Of a DNA stretch of 64,000 nucleotides, positions 26,231 through 35,421 are shown one piece after another (positions within the stretch are counted from its first letter, which is position 1; every line of letters begins with the position of its first letter). This stretch comes from Gammaproteobacteria bacterium (GTDB taxonomy: Bacteria > Pseudomonadota > Gammaproteobacteria > Steroidobacterales > Foliamicaceae), in the NCBI GenBank assembly GCA_009844425.1, contig VYBN01000046.1, forward strand, positions 1-64,000, given 5' to 3'. Under the pieces are notes generated by a model. It was not told the origin of the DNA. It made no database searches and saw only the letters and a program-made list of their open reading frames with translations. The translations under genes and the position numbers were made by a program.

Positions 26231-28186
26231 TCAGTCGGCGCGGTCGATGCGTTCTTGCTGTTCCTGGCTCGGCGGCCGCGGCTGAGTCGCTCGCAGCTCG
26301 GCGGCGCCTTCTTCGTCCACGATGCCGGCGGCCAGCGCGAAGTCGATGTACTCGTCGACGTTTTGCGCGCCCAGCGGCACCGGCCGCTCCTCGCCCAGCA
26401 CCGGGGGCGCGGGCGGTCCGTCGTAGCCGCTCAACTGGTAGCCGGCGCTGTCCTCGGAGTGATACGCGCCCAGCGTGGGGATGTCGTCCTTGTCCGGATA
26501 CAGCACCGACACGGCGCCCCCGTAGCCGGCGAACCGGCCCGCGTTGCGGTAGATGAACCAGACCGCCCCGTCGCGCGTGATCGTGGTCTTGAGCGAGTCG
26601 GAGCGCGTGGGGATGGGGTAGTGGGTGAACGCGTCGGCTTCCTGGTCGTACTTCGACAGGTAGTTGTCGTTGGCGGCCCAGATGTTGTCGTCGGGATCGG
26701 CCTCCGCGTTATAGGAGGCCGCGTACGGAACGCCCATCTTGCGGCGGAACACCTCGCCCGTTTCCGGGTTCAGGCGATAAAGGATGGAGTTGTCGAAGGC
26801 GCGGTTCCCCCAGGTGGACGTCCAGATCATGCCCCTGGAATCCACGCCCAACCGGCGTATCGACGTGGTGGCGTCGTCCTCGACCACCGGGAAGTGGCGG
26901 AACTCCTCGGTTTCCGGATCGAAGCGCGATACGCCGCCGTTGTGATAGTCGGAGAACCACACCTTGTCCTTGTGGTCCACGATGATCCCGTACGGGCGGC
27001 TGCGCATGACCGGGACTTCCCAGTAAACGATCGAGTCCGTGGCCCGGTCCCATTTCCCCAGCGCGCCGGCGGCGATCAGCGAGAGCCAGAGATTGCCCTT
27101 CGAATCGAAGATCTGGGTGTTGCTGCCCAGCATCGGATCGGGCGCCACCCAATGGTCCACCTTGCCGGTTGCGGGGTCGAGGCGGCGAACGACGTCGCCC
27201 GAATACCAGACCGTGCCGTCGGTCTGGTCCACCACAATGCCGTGGCCCCCGCCGTGCCCTTCGAAGGCTGTCCGTTCGCCGGTGCGCGGGTCGAACCTGA
27301 CGATGCAGCAGGCGGTGTAGGCGATCCAGACGTTGCCGTCGAGGTCGAAGTCCACCTGGTGCGGCCAGGGCCAGACCTCGTATTCGTCGGACTCGCGGTA
27401 GATGTACTCGACGAACATGGCTTTCTTCAGCGCCTCGTAGTCGAGTTCGGGTTCGCGCGTGAGCTGCACGACCACCGGCGGCCGGTCCGCGGGGAAGGTT
27501 TCCGCCAGGTAGTCCACCAGGATGTCGCGATCCTCCGGCGGCAGGAACTTCGGATCGAATAACGAGGCCTTGCCGGCGCGGCCGAACGCGGGCGCCTCGT
27601 ACATCCGGTCCACGACCACTTCCCATGCCTCCCGGGTCTTCGGCCCCCGCGAGCCGGGATACGCGCGCGAGGCGTCGTTGTAGGAGAACAGCTGGATCGT
27701 GTGGCAGCCGTGACAGGCGCGCTCGAGTATGTCGCGGCCGGGCCCCGGCGGATAGACCTCGTCGTAGGGCAGGATCTCGGCGTTGGGATAGTTCATGCCG
27801 CCCGCGTAATCGACCACCGGCCCGACGCCCGTCAGCGCGAAGTCGAGTTCGACCGCATCGCCGGGCCCGATTTCGATGCTGACCGTCTGGGGATCGAATC
27901 CCTCGAGCTGATCGACCGCTCGGTGTATCGTCACGTCGTAGCGGCCGGGAATCATCTTCACGGCCCGGTATTCGCCGTCCACGACGAACACGGTGTAGGC
28001 GAGGTCCTTGTCCGTGTTGTAGGCGTAGACGACCGGCAGCAGTCCTTCGACGGTCCCCTGCACCGTGCCGGACAATTGCCCGAGGCCGTCGTCTTCGGAG
28101 GAGGGAAGCGCACCTGGGCCGGTCGATTCTCCGGCACAGCCAATCATCAGCAGCAGGCTCAGCCCTGCAATCGCCGCGCTTCTCAT
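26231..28186 (-). CDS. Lipoprotein with heme c motif and Vgb-like beta-propeller
   Basis: A 651-aa protein. Lipobox MRSAAIAGLSLLLMIGCAG. Residues about 35-120 form a carboxypeptidase-regulatory-like (Cna-B-type) domain. One CHGCH heme c motif lies near residue 158. Residues 240-580 carry repeats such as DLDGNVWIAYT, DQTDGTVWYSGD, DSKGNLWLSL, DHKDKVWFSDYHNGGVSRFDPETEE, which resemble virginiamycin B lyase/NHL propellers. The fusion suggests an envelope redox or sensing protein, with streptogramin cleavage unlikely. GGAGGAGAGAG precedes the ATG. Substrate unknown. Confidence 0.82.
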   Translation of the reverse strand: MRSAAIAGLSLLLMIGCAGESTGPGALPSSEDDGLGQLSGTVQGTVEGLLPVVYAYNTDKDLAYTVFVVDGEYRAVKMIPGRYDVTIHRAVDQLEGFDPQTVSIEIGPGDAVELDFALTGVGPVVDYAGGMNYPNAEILPYDEVYPPGPGRDILERACHGCHTIQLFSYNDASRAYPGSRGPKTREAWEVVVDRMYEAPAFGRAGKASLFDPKFLPPEDRDILVDYLAETFPADRPPVVVQLTREPELDYEALKKAMFVEYIYRESDEYEVWPWPHQVDFDLDGNVWIAYTACCIVRFDPRTGERTAFEGHGGGHGIVVDQTDGTVWYSGDVVRRLDPATGKVDHWVAPDPMLGSNTQIFDSKGNLWLSLIAAGALGKWDRATDSIVYWEVPVMRSRPYGIIVDHKDKVWFSDYHNGGVSRFDPETEEFRHFPVVEDDATTSIRRLGVDSRGMIWTSTWGNRAFDNSILYRLNPETGEVFRRKMGVPYAASYNAEADPDDNIWAANDNYLSKYDQEADAFTHYPIPTRSDSLKTTITRDGAVWFIYRNAGRFAGYGGAVSVLYPDKDDIPTLGAYHSEDSAGYQLSGYDGPPAPPVLGEERPVPLGAQNVDEYIDFALAAGIVDEEGAAELRATQPRPPSQEQQERIDRAD

Positions 28187-28214
28187 CTCTCTCCTCCCTT
28201 TCCTCAGCGGGGAA

Positions 28215-29426
28215 TCAATTGTGCCAGCGGAAGATGCGGGCGACGTAGCCGGCGGGGAAGCGGCTGCGGTTGGCGGGGAGTTGGGCGAAACCGTCGGTCC
28301 GGGCGAGCGAGGCGAAGTCGCCCGAGGTGTTGGTTTGACGCGGGTGCGCGAGGAGCCGGCCGTCGCGGTCGGTGGACAGGCGAACGGGGAGGAACCAGGT
28401 GAGGCTGGGCTTGAAGCCGACTTCGTCGGTGAGCGTGGCGTGTTCGGGGGCGGGGGCCTGCGCGCCCTGCGCCATGTTGAGCGCGGGGATGACGTAGCGG
28501 CGCAGGCACACGAGGCTTGAGACGGGGTTGCCGGGCAGGCCGAATATAGGTTTCCGCGCGTGCATGCCGAACCACAGGGGGAAGCCGGGGCGCTGGCGGA
28601 TGCGGTGCAAAATCGGCCGTGCGCCGAGCCCGGTCAGCACGCCGGGGACGTAGTCCTTCGCACCTTTGGAGACGCCGCCGCTCAGGATCATCGCGTCGCT
28701 TTCGGACATCGCGTCGCGGATGCTTTGCGCGAGCACGTCCGGATCGTCGGGCGCGTGCGCGGCGGCGATCTTGCCGAAGCCGTGGCGCGTGAGCAGGGCC
28801 GACATGGCGGGTCCGTTGCTGGAGCGCACCTGCCAGCTTTCGGGGCGGGAGTCCAGGCCGACGAGTTCGTCGCCGGTGGACACCAGCGCGATGCGAGGAT
28901 CGGGGCCGACGCGCGGTTGCGCCACGCCGTTGGCGCTCAACAGCGCCATTTCGACGCCGCCGATGCGCTGGCCTTCCTTCAGCAGCAGGGCGCCGGCCCG
29001 GCGGTCCGACCCCTGTGGGTGGATGAACTGCCCGCGTTTCGGGCGGTAGTCGTCGTCGATACGGACGCCGCCGTCCGTTTCGCTGATCCTCTCGACGGGC
29101 ACGACCGTGTCTGCGCCTTGCGGGAGCGGTGCGCCGGTGGCGATACGCCATGCGACGCCTGCGTTTGACACTGCGCCGGGCGCCTGGCCCGCGCTCTGCA
29201 TTCCTTCCAGCGGAAATTCCCGTTGTCCGGAAGACCAGGAGCGCCAGACAAGCGCGATTCCGTCCATCGTGGCGCGGTCGTACGGGGGCAGGTCGCGTTC
29301 GGCGAGCACGTTCTGGCGAAGCACGCGGCCGGTTGCGGCGTCCAGCGCGACCTGCTCGGCCGGCCAGGCCGGGACCGTTTCCCGGATCAGCCGGTCAGCC
29401 TGCGCGACGGTGAGCTCGGTCTGCAT
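28215..29426 (-). CDS. moeA: Molybdopterin molybdenumtransferase MoeA
   Basis: A 403-aa enzyme that inserts molybdate into adenylylated molybdopterin. Motifs: PPYDRATMDGIAL, RIATGAPLPQGADTVVPVE, ALVSTGDELV, SGGVSKGAKDYVPGVL and FGLPGNPVSSLV. Length is typical. It and moaB supply Moco for the CoxL-like molybdenum hydroxylase. It overlaps no neighbour. The start at 29426 has no strong ribosome-binding site. Confidence 0.95.
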   Translation of the reverse strand: MQTELTVAQADRLIRETVPAWPAEQVALDAATGRVLRQNVLAERDLPPYDRATMDGIALVWRSWSSGQREFPLEGMQSAGQAPGAVSNAGVAWRIATGAPLPQGADTVVPVERISETDGGVRIDDDYRPKRGQFIHPQGSDRRAGALLLKEGQRIGGVEMALLSANGVAQPRVGPDPRIALVSTGDELVGLDSRPESWQVRSSNGPAMSALLTRHGFGKIAAAHAPDDPDVLAQSIRDAMSESDAMILSGGVSKGAKDYVPGVLTGLGARPILHRIRQRPGFPLWFGMHARKPIFGLPGNPVSSLVCLRRYVIPALNMAQGAQAPAPEHATLTDEVGFKPSLTWFLPVRLSTDRDGRLLAHPRQTNTSGDFASLARTDGFAQLPANRSRFPAGYVARIFRWHN

Positions 29427-29443
29427 GAGTGTGTAGGTTACTC

Positions 29444-29493
29444 CCTGGGAGAGAGGACGTCCCGTCCCCCGGGAGGGCGAGACGCCCTCCCAC
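29444..29493. repeat. Twin-hairpin REP-like repeat, copy 4
   Basis: CCTGGGAG start, two hairpins, ends directly before the MFS stop codon (29494). Somewhat degenerate in the first stem. Confidence 0.7.
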
Positions 29494-30756
29494 CTAAGGC
29501 AAGTTGCGGGCGGCCATGGCCTTGCGGTAGATCGGCAGCAGGCGCCACAGGAAGAACAGGCCCAGCAGGCCGCTGATCGCGCCGACGATCGCCATCGAGT
29601 AATGCAGCATCAGGTCGTTGGCGAACACGAAGTCGGTGATCAGCGCCACCGACGTGCTGCCGAAGCCCATGCTGACGAGGGACACGATAAACAGGTATAT
29701 CGCGCTGGTCTGGGCGCGCATCGACGGGGGCGTGAACAGTTGCAGCGTCATTACGGCGGGAGGGAATACCCAGCTCCCGAAGAACAGCAGCGGCGCGTAC
29801 ATGAGCAGCGAGTAATTCGGATCGGGAATGAGCGAAGTCACCGCGGCCAACGGCACCAGCGCAACGGTGGCGACTATGGAGGAGCGGACGGTGCCGCCGC
29901 GATCGCCCTGGCGGTGGAGGTAATCGGCGTATAGGCCTCCGACGACGGAGCCGACGCAGCCGAATGTTCCCACGATCAGGCCCAGCCTGAGCCCCACGGT
30001 GGCGCGGGGCATTTCGTGGATCCGGATGAAGTATTCCGCACCCCACACGAGGACCGCGTTGAACAGCAGCGAGATCATGCAGAAGGCGGTCACCAGGTTG
30101 CCGTAAACCGCGATATTTTTCTTCAGGAAATCAATCAGTACGGGGACCGGAACGCCGCCCTCCACGGCGCCTTGCTGGACCGGTTCGCGGAACGTGAGGC
30201 ACAGCAGGGCTACCACCAGGCCGGGCAGGCCGACGATGACCAGCGTCGCCCGCCACGCCGACAGTTCGCCGAGCAGCGGGAATTCCAGGGGCGGGCGCTG
30301 TTCCAGCGTTCCGACCAGCCAGCCGCCGAGTATCACGCTCAGCCCGTAGCCCAGGAATAGGCCCATCTGGTAGGCGCCGATCGCGCGGCCGACCTTGTTG
30401 CGGGGAAAGAGGTCGGTGATCAGCGAGAACGCCGCCGGCGCCAGCGCGGCCTCGCCCACGCCCACGCCCACCCTGGCCAGGAAGAGCTGTCCGAAGTTGC
30501 GGGCCAGCCCGCACAGCGCGGTCATCAGGCTCCACAGCGCGATTCCTGCGGCGACGATATTGCGCCGGTTGGAGCGGTCGGCCAGCCGTGCGATGGGGAT
30601 GCCCACGGTGCAGTAGAACAGGGCGAAGGCGATGCCCTGCAGGAGGCTGAATTGCGTATCGTTCAGGCCGAGGTCGGTCTTGATCGGACCCACCATCAGG
30701 CCGATGATCCAGCGGTCGATCAGCGCGAAGGTGTACGCGACGGTGAGCAGGGTCAC
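29494..30756 (-). CDS. Spinster-type MFS transporter
   Basis: About 420 aa, twelve hydrophobic helices. FALIDRWIIGLMVGPIKTDLGLNDTQFSLLQG and LADRSNRRNIVAAGIALWSLMTALCG (the MFS loop-2 motif) identify the spinster-like group, which often carries aromatic or lipid-like substrates. The GTG start used here clips the first helix. An AGGAGG at 30802-30807 lacks an ATG, GTG or TTG at the right distance; an ATC (30790-30792) sits nine bases away and would add an RLKKWGAWYAV lead. Substrate unknown. Confidence 0.86.
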   Translation of the reverse strand: MTLLTVAYTFALIDRWIIGLMVGPIKTDLGLNDTQFSLLQGIAFALFYCTVGIPIARLADRSNRRNIVAAGIALWSLMTALCGLARNFGQLFLARVGVGVGEAALAPAAFSLITDLFPRNKVGRAIGAYQMGLFLGYGLSVILGGWLVGTLEQRPPLEFPLLGELSAWRATLVIVGLPGLVVALLCLTFREPVQQGAVEGGVPVPVLIDFLKKNIAVYGNLVTAFCMISLLFNAVLVWGAEYFIRIHEMPRATVGLRLGLIVGTFGCVGSVVGGLYADYLHRQGDRGGTVRSSIVATVALVPLAAVTSLIPDPNYSLLMYAPLLFFGSWVFPPAVMTLQLFTPPSMRAQTSAIYLFIVSLVSMGFGSTSVALITDFVFANDLMLHYSMAIVGAISGLLGLFFLWRLLPIYRKAMAARNLP

Positions 30757-30839
30757 CGCGTACCACGCCCCCCATTTCTTCAGCCTGTCGATTTGCCTCG
30801 CCCTCCTGAAGGTTCGCGGCGTAGCTTACGCGATGGGGT

Positions 30840-30893
30840 CCTGGGAGAGAGGGCGTCCCGCCCTCCGTGAAGGCGAGACGCCTTCACACCCAG
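30840..30893. repeat. Twin-hairpin REP-like repeat, copy 5
   Basis: CTGGGAG, GAGGGCGTCCCGCCCTC, GAAGGCGAGACGCCTTC, then CACCCAG, ending next to the VOC stop codon at 30894. Confidence 0.85.
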
Positions 30894-31670
30894 CTACTCG
30901 TGAAACTCGAGGAGGACGCCGGGGGCCTGGACGCTTAGCTTGCCTGCGTCGCGTTTGAAGGGCTTGCCGGCGGCGGCGAGCGTGTCGGCGGTTCGGTCCA
31001 GGCTGCGGGTGCGGAGGTGCAGGGCGGTGAAGCCGCTTCGGCCAATTTCAGCCGGGCGGATGTCGACGTATTCCGGCGCGTCCGCCCGGCCCAGCAGCCC
31101 GTAACGGTGCTCGGCGTCGTCCGTGTCCGCGGCGTGCAGCGTCATGCCGGTCAGTTCGACCGCGCCGTTGGGGTGCGCGTTCATCTCCCGCCAGAACACC
31201 AGCTCCGGCGTCAGGTGCTGGACGTAGCCGCACAGCGCTTCCGGGAAACTCTCCGGCGGCAGCGCCAGCCACCTGAAGCGCGCTGTCGCGCCGTCGGCGT
31301 AGTGCAGCGCGCGGCTGGCCTCGCCCACCGGCGTGGGGTCCTGTCCGGCAGCCAATGCCTGCTCGCGGATGGCGTCGATGTCCGCGGCGCGAAGTATCAG
31401 GATGCGGATGGCCGGGTCGTCGCCCAGCCAGGCGCCCAGGTGGTGGTCCGGTCCGGGCCGCGTGACCTCGCTGATTTCCACGTAGGTCGAGCCGAATATG
31501 AAATGCGCGCTTTGCTGATCGAGGCTTTTCTCCTGTCCGTCAGGCCCGGTGCCCATCAGTTCGACGGGGTCGGTGACCCGAAAGCCCAGCGCCCGGAACT
31601 CATCTACGGTGCGCAGAATGTCCGGCCCCACCAGGCCGACATGGTCGATATCCAGCGCGATCCGGCTCAC
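30894..31670 (-). CDS. Glyoxalase-like/VOC-superfamily protein
   Basis: A 258-aa protein with IALDIDHVGLVGPDILRTVDEFRALGFRVTDP as the first VOC module and GRSGFTALHLRTRSLDRTADTLAAAGKPFKRDAGKLSV near the C-terminus. This is the large glyoxalase_3-like group of unknown substrate. The GTG start at 31668-31670 overlaps the upstream MFS stop by four bases (GTGA), so the pair is translationally coupled. The first domain lies just after the transporter, so it likely handles the imported compound. Confidence 0.82.
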   Translation of the reverse strand: MSRIALDIDHVGLVGPDILRTVDEFRALGFRVTDPVELMGTGPDGQEKSLDQQSAHFIFGSTYVEISEVTRPGPDHHLGAWLGDDPAIRILILRAADIDAIREQALAAGQDPTPVGEASRALHYADGATARFRWLALPPESFPEALCGYVQHLTPELVFWREMNAHPNGAVELTGMTLHAADTDDAEHRYGLLGRADAPEYVDIRPAEIGRSGFTALHLRTRSLDRTADTLAAAGKPFKRDAGKLSVQAPGVLLEFHE

Positions 31671-32965
31671 GACGCGGTTTGACCTGCCAGTTCCCGCTCG
31701 CGCGCGTCCATTCCGCGGCGATAGATTGCCAGCAGCCGCCACAGCAGGATGATGCTCACCAGACCGCTGAGCCCGGCGGTCAGGGCAATCGAGTAGTGCA
31801 GCATGTCGTCGTCGCGGAACACGAAATCGGTGATCAGCGCCACGGCGGTGCCGCCGAAACCGATCCCGGTGAGGTTGACGACGAACAGGTAGACGGCGGA
31901 GAACTGCGCCCGCATGGCCGGCGGCGTGAACAGCTGCAAGGCGGTGGTGGCCGGCGCGAAGCACCAGCTCGAGAAGAACAGCAGCGGCGCGCACAGCACC
32001 AGCGAAAGCCCGGCGTTCGGCATCAGCGTGGCGGCGGCGCCGAAGGGCAGCAGCACGACGGCCGCCAGCAGCGCCGAGCGGATCGCGCCGCCGTTGTCGC
32101 CGCGGCGCTTCAGGTAGTCGGCGTGGAGCCCTCCGCAAATAATGCCGCCGCCGCCGAAGAAGGTCACGATCAGGCCGATGTACCAGCCGGCCGCGCCCCG
32201 GTCCATGTCGTGAATGCGGATCAGGTACTCGGCGAACCACGCCATGACGGCGTTGAAGAGCAGCGTGAGCATGGAAAAGGCGATGAAGTGCAGCGCGTAG
32301 AGGCTGAAGTTGCTGCCGAAGAAGCGGCCGACATCGCCCAGCGGGACGCCGCCTTTCGCGGCCCCGAGGCGGGCCGGTTCGCGGAACGTGAAGCACAGCG
32401 CCGCGATCGCCAGACCGGGAATGCCCAGCACGATGAGCGTCAGCCGCCAGGGCGTCAGTTCGCCCACCACCGGGAGCGTCACCGTGTCCAGCGCGCCGAT
32501 CAGTTCGGCCACCAGGATGAAGCTGAGACCGATGCCGATGAACACGCCGGACGAGTAGATGCCCAACGCGCGGCCGAGCTTCTCGCGCGGGAACAGGTCG
32601 GCGATCATCGAGTAGGCGGCCGGCGACAGCGCCGCTTCTCCAACGCCCACGCCCACTCGGGCCATGAACATCGCGCCGAAGGTGCGCGCCAGGCCGCACA
32701 GCGCGGTCATCAGGCTCCACACGGCGATGCCGGCGGCGATGATATTGCGCCGGCTGGCGCGGTCCGCCAGCCAGGCGATGGGGATGCCCAGCAGCGTGTA
32801 GAAGATCGCGAAGGCGAAGCCGTGCAGCAGGCTGAACTGGGTATCGCTGATGCCCAGCTCGGAGCGGATCGGGCCCACCATCAGGCCCAGCACCGAGCGG
32901 TCGATGAACGAGCAGATGTAGGCGACCGTCAGGACGCCGACGACGTACCAGCTCCTGCGGTTCAT
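31667..32965 (-). CDS. Spinster-type MFS transporter
   Basis: A 432-aa close paralogue of the 29494-30756 transporter: SFIDRSVLGLMVGPIRSELGISDTQFSLLHGFAFAIFYTLLGIP and WLADRASRRNIIAAGIAVWSLMTALCG. Here the start is clean (MNRRSWYVVGVLTVAY), which also shows where the other gene's N-terminus should be. The two probably arose by duplication around the VOC gene. It likely takes up or exports the same class of compound. Confidence 0.9.
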   Translation of the reverse strand: MNRRSWYVVGVLTVAYICSFIDRSVLGLMVGPIRSELGISDTQFSLLHGFAFAIFYTLLGIPIAWLADRASRRNIIAAGIAVWSLMTALCGLARTFGAMFMARVGVGVGEAALSPAAYSMIADLFPREKLGRALGIYSSGVFIGIGLSFILVAELIGALDTVTLPVVGELTPWRLTLIVLGIPGLAIAALCFTFREPARLGAAKGGVPLGDVGRFFGSNFSLYALHFIAFSMLTLLFNAVMAWFAEYLIRIHDMDRGAAGWYIGLIVTFFGGGGIICGGLHADYLKRRGDNGGAIRSALLAAVVLLPFGAAATLMPNAGLSLVLCAPLLFFSSWCFAPATTALQLFTPPAMRAQFSAVYLFVVNLTGIGFGGTAVALITDFVFRDDDMLHYSIALTAGLSGLVSIILLWRLLAIYRRGMDARERELAGQTAS

Positions 32966-32973
32966 GCTACTTG

Positions 32974-33093
32974 AGGAGGGAGGGCGTCCCGCCCTCCTTT
33001 CCTGTCTGGAGGGAGGGTCGCCTTAGTTCCCGGGGGGAGGGCGAGACGCCCTCCCCCCCAGGTTGGGCGCCCTCTTTCCCGGGCGCCCTCGCT
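32974..33093. repeat. Expanded REP-like repeat, copy 6
   Basis: A longer version with three GGGCG-type stems (GAGGGCGTCCCGCCCTC, GAGGGCGAGACGCCCTC and GGGCGCCCTC units), between the TonB receptor stop (33096) and the MFS start (32965). Confidence 0.7.
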
Positions 33094-33095
33094 AC

Positions 33096-35267
33096 TCAAA
33101 AGCCCATGTGCAATTGCAGCGCCATCGAGCGGCCTTCGCCGGGGTAGCCCAGGGCCGCGCCGATGCCGGTGAGGTCCTTGCTGCGGTCGTTCAGCGACGT
33201 GAATCGCACCGAGTTCTGGTAATACTCCTCGTCCAGCAGGTTGCGCACGACGAACGAGACTTCCACGCCGTTCAGGAACGTGATCCCGGCGCGAACGTTG
33301 GCCAGCGTGACGCTGTCCTGCCCGACCTCGGTCTCGTTGAACTGGCTGTGGAAAACCTCCGAGCGGTAGGCGATCTGGGCCAGGGCCGTAAACGTTCCGG
33401 GGCCGATGTCGTTGCTGTAGCTCAACGTGGACGTGAGCGAGACTTCCGGCGCGTTGACCATTTTGTTGCCTTCCACGTCGAGCACCTGGGTGCCGTAGCG
33501 GGTCACAAACTCGTTGTATTCGGCGTTGAGCAGCATCGCGGACGTGTCCCATGTGAACTGGTCGGAGATCACCGTGGAGATGTCCAGCTCAAGGCCCACC
33601 ACCGTGGCTTCCGCGGCGTTTCTTATCCTGACCGTTCCTTCCGCGAAGGTCGAGACCTGCAGGTCGGTGTAGTCGTAGTAAAACGCTGTGGCGTTGGCGA
33701 TCGCCCTGCCGTCGGCCAATGTGGACTTGCCGCCCACCTCCAGGCTCCACAGATACTCGGGATCGAACGCCGGGTCGCCGCTCAGCGAGTTGGTGCCGCC
33801 GGACTTGAACCCGCGCGTGAGCGTGCCGTAGAGCATGATGTCGTCGCTGTAGTCGTACTTCAGCCCCAGCTTGGGCGTGAAGGCGTTCCAGTCGTCGGTG
33901 GTATTGCGCGGCGGGAAGGCGAACGAGAAAGCGCGCGGATCGCTGGCGCCGAACAGGCCGTCGAAGTTGCCGCCGGTGAGCCCGCGAAGGTTCCAGTCTT
34001 CCTTCTCCTCGTTGCTGTAGCGCACGCCCACGATGCCGTCGAGGCGGCCGCTGAAATGCCAGGTCAGCTCGCCGAAGCCGGCCCAGGCATCGGTCTTGTT
34101 GGTGGCGAAGATGTTGAATGCGCCGCCGAAGTTGATGGCCGGCAGGCCGAGGGCCTCTTCCTTGTCCTCGGTGAAGTAGTAGAGGCCGGCGATCCATTCA
34201 TAGGCCTCGCAGTCGCAGGCCAGGCGGATCTCCTCGGAGAACTGGTCCGTATCGCGCTCGAAGTGCGTCTGCGTGACGAAGATCTCGGTGCCGTCGGTGT
34301 TGAAGCGGAAGCTGTCCTCGAACTGGCGGTAGCCGGTAATGGAAGTGAGGCTCAGGCCGCCGCCCAGGTCCGCGGTCACCTCGGCCGTAATGCCGGAGAT
34401 GGTCCACTTCTGGAAGCTGTCCACTTCGTTGCGCGTCTGGTCGAAGTCCGGCAGCGCCTGGGCGCCTTCCGCCGCCGAGCGATGCAGGTCGCCGCGCGGG
34501 CGGATGGTGCGGTTGTCGCCGTCGAAGTCGGTGTAATCGCCGATGATCTTGGCGTTGATCGTGTCGGAGACCGCGAACGTCAGTGTCGCGCGGGCGGCCA
34601 TGGTCTCGCCGCCGTCCACTTCGTCGCCGCCCCGCGGATCGAGGTCCTCGGTGAAGCCGCCGTCGCTGCCGTAGCGCACTGCCAGGCGGAAGCCGGCATT
34701 CTCGCCGATCGGGCCGCCGTAGGCCGCCTCGCCGTCGTAGCGGTTGAAGTTGCCGAGCTTGAGGTTCACGTAGCCTTCGGGCTCGTCGCCAGGCGCGCGG
34801 TGAATGATGTTGATCACGCCGGCGGTGGCGTTACGGCCGTAGAGCGTGCCCTGCGGTCCGCGCAGCACCTCGACGCGCTCCACGTCGAGGAACTGGGTCA
34901 GGCCCATCTGGGCGCGACCCTGATAGACGCCGTCCTGGTGCACAGCCACGGACGAGTCCTGGCCGATGCCGAACAGGTTGGTGCCCACGCCGCGGATGTA
35001 GAGTTGCGCTTCGCCGCCGGCCCGGCTGAACACCAGCGAGGGCACGTCGAGGCTCAGGTCCTCGATTTCGTCGAGGCCGCCGTTCTCCAGCAGGTCGCCG
35101 CTGACGGCGGTGATGGCGAGCGCCGTGTCCTGGATCGACGCCTCGCGCTTCTCCGCGGTGACGATGATCTCTTCGAGGACGTTTTCCTGTGCCGTCACGT
35201 TTGCCGCAACCATCATGCAGCCGACGGTAAGTGCGGCCAGCGATAGCCGCAGTAAACGAGTTTTCAT
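33096..35267 (-). CDS. TonB-dependent outer-membrane receptor
   Basis: A full 723-aa receptor. Signal peptide MKTRLLRLSLAALTVGCMMVAANVTA, then LEEIIVTAEKREASIQD as TonB box. The plug has SLVFSRAGGEAQLYIRGVGTN, SVAVHQDGVYQGRAQ and VEVLRGPQGTLYGRNATAGVINII. The barrel ends GEGRSMALQLHMGF with terminal Phe. The type is that of iron-siderophore or large organic-substrate receptors. Next to MFS transporters and a catabolic operon, it may import the operon substrate. AGGAGA precedes ATG 35267; the longer frame from 35357 is not used. Confidence 0.93.
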   Translation of the reverse strand: MKTRLLRLSLAALTVGCMMVAANVTAQENVLEEIIVTAEKREASIQDTALAITAVSGDLLENGGLDEIEDLSLDVPSLVFSRAGGEAQLYIRGVGTNLFGIGQDSSVAVHQDGVYQGRAQMGLTQFLDVERVEVLRGPQGTLYGRNATAGVINIIHRAPGDEPEGYVNLKLGNFNRYDGEAAYGGPIGENAGFRLAVRYGSDGGFTEDLDPRGGDEVDGGETMAARATLTFAVSDTINAKIIGDYTDFDGDNRTIRPRGDLHRSAAEGAQALPDFDQTRNEVDSFQKWTISGITAEVTADLGGGLSLTSITGYRQFEDSFRFNTDGTEIFVTQTHFERDTDQFSEEIRLACDCEAYEWIAGLYYFTEDKEEALGLPAINFGGAFNIFATNKTDAWAGFGELTWHFSGRLDGIVGVRYSNEEKEDWNLRGLTGGNFDGLFGASDPRAFSFAFPPRNTTDDWNAFTPKLGLKYDYSDDIMLYGTLTRGFKSGGTNSLSGDPAFDPEYLWSLEVGGKSTLADGRAIANATAFYYDYTDLQVSTFAEGTVRIRNAAEATVVGLELDISTVISDQFTWDTSAMLLNAEYNEFVTRYGTQVLDVEGNKMVNAPEVSLTSTLSYSNDIGPGTFTALAQIAYRSEVFHSQFNETEVGQDSVTLANVRAGITFLNGVEVSFVVRNLLDEEYYQNSVRFTSLNDRSKDLTGIGAALGYPGEGRSMALQLHMGF

Positions 35268-35367
35268 GCGAACTTCTCCTGTTAAGTTGGTTCTTGGGGA
35301 ATCCGGCGGCTCCCTTAGCCGCCGGGGGGCGCGAATGATAACGGATTGCGCGTGCAATGCCTAATGC

Positions 35368-35421
35368 CCGAGGGCGAAGGCGTCTCGCCTTCGCGGAGGG
35401 CGGGACGCCCTCGCTCCCAGG
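35368..35421. repeat. Twin-hairpin REP-like repeat, copy 7
   Basis: GAAGGCGTCTCGCCTTC then GAGGGCGGGACGCCCTC, ending CTCCCAGG, directly before the YrdC-like stop at 35422. Confidence 0.85.

Noticed and set aside
33063-35246. Very long plus-strand open frame of about 727 codons opposite the TonB receptor
   Set aside because: It is the complement of a clear receptor gene; its translation is His/Arg/Val-rich low-complexity sequence typical of antisense frames in GC-rich DNA.
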